A stretch of DNA of 64,000 nt from Symsagittifera roscoffensis (lineage: Eukaryota > Xenacoelomorpha > Acoela > Convolutidae): NCBI RefSeq assembly GCF_963678635.1, contig NC_087068.1:29948318-30012317 (forward strand), given 5' to 3'. The stretch's first letter is position 1. Every line of letters begins with the position of its first letter. Shown piece by piece: positions 11,274-19,500 of the stretch. A program made the position numbers and the translations under genes. A model generated the notes under the pieces. The model was not told where the DNA came from. It saw only the letters and a program-made list of their open reading frames with translations, and did no database searches.

Positions 11274-11912
11274 ATGTTTCATATTGTAGCAGCTAGCTCC
11301 CTGTTCCACAGCATCAACATCCTAAACACAGGAGAAAAAAAGCAATACGAGAGCCTTGTTACAGCAATTCCTGGCCTATCCCTTAATAACAACTTGCTGA
11401 ACCAAGGAAAGAACCTCCGACGACTACTCGAAGACAGTCCACTGAAGGAGAAAAAAGTGGTTGTGTGGCACGACGTGGTGAACAACACCATTAGCAGCCA
11501 CAGAACAAACAACTATCGCCCAGCTGGTGTCGAGGAGCTGACAAACTATTTGAAGACGAAGAAGCAGCAGATATTGGCGATCGTTTATTGCAGAAGGGAA
11601 GGAACGCCCGACTTGTTTAGTCAGCTTCTCGGCACAGGGGTGCTCATTATTCCAGCTACAAAACGACTACTCTCCAAGAGCAAGCAAAACAATCCGGAGC
11701 AGCTCAAGGAATATTTGAAGCTGCACCAGAGTGCTGATTTGGAGCTGAAATCTCTGCGATTGGTAGTGGCACACAAAGAAAGGCTGTCAGAGCTGATTGG
11801 CAATATCAGGGGCAAACAACAGAGACCATCACAGACAAGGAGGAAGGCGAAAGCAAGACGTGAGCAGAAGCTGAGGGCAGAGGAAGTGTCTGCGCTTCAA
11901 AGACAGGGGTGA
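11274..11912 (+). CDS. PLE copy 2 ORF1, unknown protein with WHDVVNN motif
   Basis: A 212-codon ORF starting with a good ATG and ending 47 bp before the next reading frame. No family is certain. The middle has strand-like hydrophobic segments, KKVVVWHDVVNNT (about 62-74) and QILAIVYCRREGTPDL (about 98-113), separated by a polar stretch. The end is Lys/Arg/Glu-rich and probably helical, with a basic tail (RRKAKARREQK). The alternation of strands and helices and a WHD/NN loop could suit a diverged SGNH-like fold, but I see no catalytic Ser block. A related, broken copy lies at 2.0-2.4 kb. As first ORF of a retroelement it may bind the element RNA; that is inference. Confidence 0.7.
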   Translation: MFHIVAASSLFHSINILNTGEKKQYESLVTAIPGLSLNNNLLNQGKNLRRLLEDSPLKEKKVVVWHDVVNNTISSHRTNNYRPAGVEELTNYLKTKKQQILAIVYCRREGTPDLFSQLLGTGVLIIPATKRLLSKSKQNNPEQLKEYLKLHQSADLELKSLRLVVAHKERLSELIGNIRGKQQRPSQTRRKAKARREQKLRAEEVSALQRQG

Positions 11913-11974
11913 GAAGAGTGTGATTTGTTTTGCTTTGTGCCTTGTGAGTTTCATTACTTGTGGCCTGCAAAACA

Positions 11975-14598
11975 ATGACCACAGTACTTTTGCCTGCTGT
12001 TTGGCTCAGACAAATTTTGAAAAGGAAACTAACTTGGAAAATTGTGTTAGACTATTTAAAATTCTTTAAAAAAGTTAAAGTATCTGTACATAGACTGAAG
12101 TTTCTGAGAAAATGTCTGAAAAACGATCTAATACCGGACTTTTTGAAGTTTAGGGTCCCCGAGAACGGGTTTTTTTCGGACCAAGCTGTGCATAATTTTC
12201 AATTGAAACTACTAAGGACTGAAACTTCTAGGGCAAATGAGGATAGGAAAAGGTACGAGGAGATGCTAAGGAAAGCAAGATCACTGGTGCAAAAAGAAAT
12301 TGACAAACAGTGGTGGGCATCCATTTTCCGATTCGTGAGGCGGCAAGTTGAGGCAAGCTTAAAGACAACATCAGAAAACCATAGAAAAAAGTTAGAAAAA
12401 CTGTCCGAGAGACAAGATAAACCTCTTGGGGGGAGAAATGAGCGATCAGTTAAGGTACTTGATAATATTGAACTGCCTGAATGGGTATATGAAGTGCTAT
12501 CAATGGGCCCCAAGCATCCAATTAGAGACAAATTTAACGAAACACATTTTTTGGCGGATATCGACATTTTCCGCTCACAATTGAAAAATCAAAAAACATC
12601 TGGTGAAACGTTATGTGAAATAGAAGCCGCGGCAAAGGCATATGCAAAAAACGTACGGCAAACCCCAAGAGAGACAAAGCCGTTGAAAAAACGAGGAAAT
12701 ATCTCAAAGATAATGGGTTGCTGGCTGTGCCTTTTGATAAGGGGGTTGGTTTTTGCATAATGAGGAAACAAACATATGAATCAAAGCTGGAATCCTTGTT
12801 GCAATCTGCTCAGTTTGTGAAAAAAGATGCAACCACTGATGAGGTGATACTGAAAATTGAGAAAGAATTTAACAAAGAGTTACTAGCCATGAACAAAAGA
12901 GACGAGATAAGTGATCAGTTATATTCTAAGATACGATCAACAGGGGGGCAACCCGCCCGTTTGTACGGTTTAGCTAAGGTACACAAGGATGAGACACCCC
13001 TACGACCTGTACTATCACTTCCCGGCAGCTCGTATGAGAATCTTAACAAAATGCTTGCGAAGTTTTTTGACAACATCAATGGAGCAAATATAGAAACCAA
13101 TACTAAAGAGGCTAGAGAAAAAATAGAAAACATTGCTCTAGATCCGGATGAAACCATAATAACTCTTGATGTGAAAAGTTTGTACACCAACGTTCCACTG
13201 AAGGAAGCAATTGAAATTGCTTTACAGAAGCTGTACAGCCAGGAGTCTCCTCCTGAAATTCAAAGAGCAACCATGAAAAGGCTTTTGAATATGGCGGTCA
13301 GCAAAGCATATTTCAAGTGTAATGATTCATGGTATGTACAAGTTGATGGTTTAGCAATGGGCGCGTCCCTCGCTGTAATTCTGGCAAACTTATGGCTGAA
13401 AGAATACGAATTTGCTCTACGACAACAAATACCGGTGGGAACGGGGGTACAGCAAATTAATGACAAAAACGGCTTGTGCCCATGTTGCAGCAGGAAAGTC
13501 ACATATAGATCAAAGGGGGTTGAATGCGAGAGTTGCCGAAACTGGTATCATCTAACATGCGGAAAAATATCCGATGACGTATACGCATCAAAAACCGAGA
13601 TAGTCTGGTACTGTGAAAGCTGCTGCCGAGCTAAGAACAAGGAGAAGGATACTCCCCAGGTGAAATTGTTCCTCAGGTATGTGGATGACATTGTTAGAAC
13701 AGTCAGAGGGGAGCCGAGTTGTCTTCTCGATGCCGCCAATTCTCTTCATCCAAACTTGCAGTTCACTCTAGAGAAAACTAATTCGGAGGGGAATTTGCCG
13801 TTCCTGGATTTGAACATAAATATATCGCAGGATAGGCGTGTAACTTGCAGTTGGTATCAAAAACCAACAGATACAGGGACTATACTGAACTATAGAAGCT
13901 GCGCCCCAACTCAGTATAAGCGTAGTGTTATCCAAGGCACTGTACACAGGGTTTTTAGGAGTACATCTAGCTGGGAGCAATTTGATAAGGCTATGGAAAC
14001 TAATAGGGCGCAATGGCTGACAAATCAGTACCCTGAAAATTGGTCCGCAAAGGTGGCTTCAGACGCCTTGTGCAAGATCATCGAGGGTAAAGGCAAGCCC
14101 CTGGATAGTGACAGGGGTTTGTCAGTTCAATCACCAAAGGATGAAAAGCCCCCAATGCTGATGGTGCAATATAGAGGTAACCAGAGCCAATATTTTGCTA
14201 ACAGGTTACGAAAATTAACAAACGTTCAAGTGGTTTTCACCACAAGAAAACTACAATCATGTTTACCATCACTGAAGTCAGCATTTTCTAATGACCTCAA
14301 GTCAAGAGTGGTTTATAAACTGTCATGTAGTGGATGCACTTCCACCTATGTCGGACAAACTGTTCGACCTTTGACCACTAGAATTGAGGAACATAAGAAA
14401 GCAGACTCACCGGTAGGCCTCCACCTTCAGCAATGCCAACTTGAGGGAAATAGCGCAGATCTTAGTTGGGAAATTATAGATAGGTCAAACAACCAAACAA
14501 AATTGCTAACACTAGAGGCAATACATATCAGGAAAGAGAAACCGGGCTTGAACACGCGCGATGAGTTTAGGAGCAGGGAGTTAACATTGAAAATTTAG
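11975..14598 (+). CDS. PLE copy 2 ORF2: reverse transcriptase with internal PHD finger and C-terminal GIY-YIG endonuclease (one frameshift)
   Basis: Polyprotein that would copy the element RNA and nick its target. The first frame (11975 to about 12667) holds the PLE N-terminal region (FLRKCLKNDLIPDF, GNERS-type linker, SLVQKEIDKQWW). An apparent extra GA in agagaga at 12668-12674 shifts the frame. The second frame runs from about 12680 to 14598. Numbering from 12718, it has LLAVPFDKG (residue 1 on), RLYGLAKVHK (80s), motif A LDVKSLYTNVP with Asp151, motif B GLAMGASLAVILANLW (211-226), a PHD finger (254-302), motif C RYVDDIV (Asp323, Asp324), LPFLDLNI, and GIY-YIG motifs VVYKL (531-535) and YVGQT (544-548) followed by TRIEEH and LEAIHI. 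The GASLAV of motif B departs from the usual GSPLSP. The element is probably inactive because of the frameshift, unless recoding occurs. Confidence 0.88.
13477..13623 (+). other. PHD finger inserted in the RT palm, between motifs B and C
   Basis: Codes for a C4HC3 zinc finger: CPCC (C-x2-C), 12 residues, CESC (C-x2-C), RNWYH (x4-His), LTC (x2-Cys), a long loop ending in VWYC, then ESC. The Trp two residues before the seventh ligand and the Trp before the His are typical of PHD fingers. All eight zinc ligands are present. RT motif B ends about 28 residues before it and the YVDD box starts about 19 residues after it. The finger is in frame with both. Confidence 0.9.
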
Positions 14599-14865
14599 TC
14601 CCAAAATATTTTTGGTTTTTTTATTCAAAACGTACATGTCTAAATCGAAATTATGACTCAGAAACTTCCAGACAACTTAATTTTAAAATGTTTAATTAAT
14701 TTTAGAGGTTAAAAGTATTTTAATCTTAATAGTAATTTAGAGGTCAACTGTGATTGGCTAATTTTTTATCATGATGGTTTAGAACCAAATTGTATGTGAT
14801 TTATTGTAAATAACATTTGTAAATTGATGTTTTATCGTCATTTAGAGTAGTTTATTGTAAAAATC

Positions 14866-14890
14866 CTGACGATGCACATAGTTGCGAAAA
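14866..14890 (+). ncRNA. Hammerhead-like motif in the PLE 3' region (tentative)
   Basis: ctgacga at 14866-14872, a short possible stem (gca/tgc), then gaaa at 14886-14889. This matches the conserved CUGANGA...GAAA core of hammerhead ribozymes, which Penelope-like elements are known to carry in their pseudo-LTRs. The same motif occurs near 1775, 5370 and 11035. Stem III and the cleavage triplet are not clear, so the call is weak. Confidence 0.3.
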
Positions 14891-14922
14891 CGTTTGAAAT
14901 TTACTTTTTAGCAAAAATTTCT

Positions 14923-14934
14923 TCAATAGTTTTA
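14923..14934. repeat. Target-site duplication of PLE copy 2 (right)
   Basis: Exact repeat (12 of 12) of 10623-10634. The element's own 5' unit also starts with tcaat, so the exact boundary is ambiguous by a few bases. Confidence 0.85.
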
Positions 14935-15166
14935 ATCCCTTGGGCCATTTTTTGGAGAATTGTTTTGATTTGAGCATGAAAAGATAAACTTGTTGAATCA
15001 AGAATTATGCCTAAATATTTGCATTCTGATTTTTTGGCTACATAATGCCCACTAATTACTAGTTTATCGGTATCCACATTTTTGCTATCATTTTTTTGAC
15101 AAAATGTTATAAATTCCGATTTAGATGCATTCAGATTCAATTGGTTCTCTGCAAAAAATTCCGTTA
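14935..15166 (-). pseudogene. LINE copy A, 5' part (split by PLE copy 2)
   Basis: Encodes the same stretch as LINE copy B from NLTEFFAENQLNLNASKSEF to MAQGIKTI, nearly identical in nucleotide sequence to 15530-15765. It is 5'-truncated at 15166, where it abuts the 3' part of copy B. Its continuation lies beyond the PLE at 10622-10061. Confidence 0.78.
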
Positions 15167-16260
15167 GATTTCGTTCTTTTAATGAGCCTATAATTGGCAG
15201 TCGGTAGTCTCAATGTATTTTGAAAAGCCTTCTTTTTGTTTGTAAGATATTGGTATAAGTATGTTATACATTTTAATTCAATTCTTTTTTCGATTCCAAT
15301 GAACGATTTGCTAATGCGAAGAAGGGAAGAAGATTTAAATTTCGATCTGAAATATGTTCTTTTTAACGCCCAGTTCAACTGTTTCTCTAGAGATAGCATC
15401 AAAGTAGCATTAATTTGTTGTAAAAATATTACTGAGTAATCTAAATGTGATAAAACAAGACAATGAAGCAAGGCAATCAATGATAATGTCGGCAGTTGTT
15501 GTCCAATTGTATCTATAGTTTTAAATCCTTGGGCCATTTTTTGGAGAATTGTGTTGATTTGAGCATGAAAAGATAAACTTGTTGAATCAAGAATTATGCC
15601 TAAATATTTGCATTCTGATTTTTTGGCTACATAATGCCCACTAATTACTAGTTTATCGGTATCCACATTTTTGCTATCATTTTTTTGACAAAATGTTATA
15701 AATTCCGATTTAGATGCATTCAGATTCAATTGGTTCTCTGCAAAAAATTCCGTTAGATTATTGAGTGATTTTTGCAATCGATTCAAAGCATCCTCAGAAA
15801 TTATAGAAGAGGAAAAAACCATACAGTCGTCAGCATATTGAACTAAAGTACAACCTTCATTTAATCGCTCTTGTATGTCATTAACATTTAAATTGAACAA
15901 CAACGGACCAGGTACCGTTCGTTGTGGGACACCTCGTTTTATTTCAATCCAGTCTGAAAAAATTCCATTGACGTTTACTCTTTGAATACGTTTGTTTAGG
16001 AAGCTAGCAATTAAAGCATTTGCTCCATTTGAAAAACCGAGAGAAAGCATTTTTTCAATTAAAACTTCATGCGAAATAGAATCAAAAGCCTTGGACAGAT
16101 CTAATAAAGCTGCATGTACGATTTTTTTTGAATCTAATTGATTTCGAATACTTTCTGTCACATAAACAAGAGCATCTTGTGTTGAAATGTTTTTGCGAAT
16201 TCCGAATTGAAATGGTGTCATTATTTGAAATTTGTCAAGATGTTCTGTTATTTGGGCATG
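15167..16260 (-). pseudogene. LINE copy B, non-LTR reverse transcriptase fragment
   Basis: Reverse transcriptase of a Jockey/CR1-like LINE, truncated at both ends. In order it has FGIRKNISTQDALVYV, ALLDLSKAFDSISH (motif A, catalytic Asp), GVPQRTVPGPLLF (motif B; the usual Gly and Leu are replaced by Arg and Pro), LVQYADDCMVF (motif C), LNLNASKSEF and CKYLGI, then the thumb and connection region to YRLIKRTK. The ORF from 16221 down is open for 366 codons. The motif B changes and the missing ends argue against activity. It has no endonuclease domain in the window. The 3' end breaks off at 15167 against copy A, which looks like an insertion of A into B or a template jump. Confidence 0.82.
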
Positions 16261-16408
16261 TAAAATGATAATTTCTCACCTACTGATTTATGAGTACAAA
16301 TTCAGGTTCTTATTGTTTTTTGTTAAATGTTTATTAGCTCAGCTTTCAGAGATTTTACGAAAGTTTTATTTTTTAGATTTATGCAAGTAGCTGTGTGAAT
16401 GAATATTA

Positions 16409-16545
16409 ATGCAAAATAGACCCACTTATTTCGAGGACGATGAACCGCTTTGTTGCTGTGAATACTTGAGTTTCGAAGAAAAAAGAAAAAGACATCTACT
16501 GCAGTTCTGCTGTGACTGCGTTCTCATTGACGAAGTCTGCGAAAG
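16409..16545 (+). CDS. ZDHHC23-like exon 1 (start codon, Cys-rich N-terminus)
   Basis: ATG at 16409; 45 codons plus two bases, then donor ag|gtatga. It encodes DDEPLCCCEY and FCCDCVLIDEVCER, which parallel the cysteine-rich start of vertebrate ZDHHC23. The split Arg codon is completed by exon 2 in frame. The 5' untranslated region and promoter were not identified; ttttttag at about 16372 could be an upstream splice acceptor. Confidence 0.85.
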
Positions 16546-19500
16546 GTATGAATAACCGTTTCCGATCAAAGCAGTGCAGCGATGTCTTTTTACAGTTTAT
16601 AGATATCCTTTCGATTTAAATTCAATGCTTTTATCAAATTAATTCTTTTATATCTATATATACGTTCTAAGGAGTTGTCACCATAGCTAAACGTTTCTGT
16701 ATTTAAAAAAATAAGCGTTTAAATTGCCAATTGAGAGCAAAAATCATTTTGTTAGTGTGCTGATGTTGATTTTTAGTAATAATATGGATATTTGAATAAA
16801 AATATTGGGAGCTTTGTTCATATATTTGATAATACTCGATAAATCTATCTATATCTATCTATACTATAATTAAATGCTAGTGACAGCTATCTCCCATGTT
16901 AAAGCATAATAGTTTAACATGTTTAAGGAAAGAGTTTTTTCATGTTTAAGCTATATCATATATTGCAATGCTTAAGAAAATTTTTAAATTAGTTTTCCGC
17001 AAGTTCATTAATTTTTCAGTAATTTTTAACGAGGCCAAATTAAGTCTGTTTGTATACCTGCTTTTCAAAATTATTTTGATTATGTCTGTCTACCCGTCTC
17101 CTATTTTTTTTAAACTTTCATCTATCAAATCTATTATCTGTTTTATATATTATAATGCGGGCTTTACTATCTCGCCATGTTCAAGCTTTTTGCAACGTAT
17201 TTTTTGCAGGTTAAACAATAGTTGAGGTTTTTTTCCGATTTTCCAGTTTAAATTCAGTGTTTATTTCATCAAGATTGTAACTAGCAACCCAATAGTTGGA
17301 TGTTGTCAGCGTTTTCCAGTTTTTGTCAAATCTTTTTAGTTTATGAGATAGGAATTTTTCGAGCCAAATTTTTTTCACCAAATCTCACTTCTCAAATCCT
17401 AGTATAAATTACTTCCAAGAGAGTTTTCTATAGGTTGCGGTTAATGAATCTTCCTTCAAAATATATAAGGTGGAGTGAGGTCTGTATTTAGACAACCACG
17501 TATTCATACTCGTCAGTAAGCAGACAAATACTATATTAAATAATCAGAATCGAGAGGAGAAAGCAAATTTACAAAATAAATAATTATTGATAATTCATTT
17601 CTTCCTTGTCTCGATCCTTATTGGTTAATACCGTGTTTGTCTGCTTACTGACGAGTCTGAATACGTGGTTGTCTAAATACTGCTACGTAACCAGATAAGG
17701 TGTAGGTTTTAGTTTTACTTTTTATTGTTTTAAATGTCAAGCAATTGCTAATTGAAGAATTTTGATTCTCTAGAAATTTTTATTCTCTAGACATTAGCGG
17801 TAAACGAAGGTTCTCATCGTAGAAAGGCAAATTCCCGGCTGCTTGGCTAGGAGCCCTTCCTTCCGCGAATTTGGGTCTGAAGCTCACGAACGCTCAAGTC
17901 TGTACCACAATTGGATGTAGACTAGGAAGTCGCTTATGTGAACCTCATCAGTGCGTATGCGGACAGGCTGTAGATTCCTTCGGTCAGCACTATTTATCTT
18001 GCCGGAAAAGCGCTGGCAGATTCGCTCGTCACTCCGCACTAAATGAAATTATGAAACAGACCCTCGGCTCCGTCAACATTCCCGCTATCCTCGAACCTCC
18101 CGGCCTCTCCAGAAGTAATGGCAATCGCCCCGATGGAATGCCTCTTCTCATTTGGCAGAGGACGCTCAGTTGTGTGGGGTTTATGCTGTTTTCTATTTTC
18201 CTAATTGATTTTTTTTCACGAAAAAAAAGTTGAAGGGTGATGGTCTTGATTTTGATTCCATTTGCAGTTTTCGATGTAGTGATTGTAAAATGGTTCCTGG
18301 AAATACAACTCTTTTGGTTTTGTTCTCTTGACTATAACTGTTTTGGTATTTGATCCTTGTAGAAGCTGGAAGAAGATTGTGTTTTTGTCTCCGGAGAAAA
18401 CGTACAATTTTCCAAACGAGGAAGAACGATACTGGACGTGATATGGTATTAAATTTTGGATCAGACGAAAAATCGGGTTTCTTTCTATTGCAGCAGGTCT
18501 TATTGCCCAGCTAAGCTGCTTTTCGAGTGATACTATTATATGTTTTGTTATTCGGCTGATGACTTTTGATGGCTTTGAAGATGGCTAATTACCAATATGT
18601 TTTTCTCTTCGCCCTGGAACGTAAGATGGAAATTATTTCATCTAGTTGTACATTTGGTTTAGTATTTTCACTTCTGCATTGCTTCCTGCTAGAATTATCA
18701 GCTCAATTTGTCGGTTTTTAATTTTAGGTGATTTCTTGTAGCGAACTGGATTATACTTGTTTTCGGGTTAAAAGTTAGATTAACAGAATCACTTGAATCG
18801 TTTTACCTTTGGTTCACTTGAAATCGAAAGTTAGACGTTATTTCGCGCATGCGGTGAAGAGGTGACGCACATGCCTATGAAGTCAAAAGTCATGGGTTCG
18901 AATCTGGCTAGATCCTGATTTTTTGTAAGCGAAAAATTGTCCGCTCAACAAAAAATTCTTTAGGGGATTTCTTTTAGTCTGCTTTCTTTGTCCGCTCAAC
19001 TTTTAAAACACATATTTGTTCCGGGTTGGTGCAAAAAATTGAGCTCTAAGAAAAGCTGCTCTTTTTTTTATCCTTTTCCTTACAGTTTTTTGGAAGTTAT
19101 TTTCTGTATTAATTTCAAGAGTGTTCTGTGCATTTATTGCAGTGGTAACACTTATGCTCAAGACTAAAAATCCCGGAATTCGATTTCAGGCGGGACGTTT
19201 TCTTTTTTGAAACTGAAAATCTAGTGTGGTTTCTTCTTAGCTTTTTCAAAAGCTCTTTGTTATTGTCTACTGGTGCAGGTAATTTTTTTCCAGGTATATT
19301 TTTTGTCCTTTTTCGCTGTTTTTATTACTTTCTTTGACATGAAAAAAGTTTTTTTTTGTTTATTTTTCCATTTATGGTTTGTGTTTTCATTTGCTGCTAA
19401 TCATAGTCATATTTTTTTTTGTATCACAAGTGATGCGAAGCTCGGCTCCGCCTGTGTGTAGAATAATGCGAAAGTTTTTGACAAAATTCTAGCAGATGCT

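Larger units (their letters stand above)
10635..14922 (+). mobile_element. Penelope-like retroelement, copy 2 (nearly intact)
   Basis: A 4.29-kb PLE inserted into an antisense LINE and bounded by a 12-bp target-site duplication. From the left it has: about 30 bp of rearranged sequence that includes an inverted copy of the target (10647-10657); a partial copy of the element's own 3' end (10665-11091, matching about 14495-14922); and a full unit from 11092 with an upstream ORF, the RT/PHD/GIY-YIG ORF and a 3' untranslated region. The partial tandem copy upstream is the pseudo-LTR arrangement typical of PLEs. Coding damage is light (one 2-bp frameshift seen), so insertion is fairly recent compared with copy 1. 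Confidence 0.9.

Noticed and set aside
12668-12690. Programmed ribosomal frameshift site in PLE ORF2
   Set aside because: No slippery heptamer suits a shift between these frames at this place; a GA dinucleotide slip explains it better.
16840-16870. Significant microsatellite (atct repeats)
   Set aside because: Only a few short, interrupted units of no special interest.
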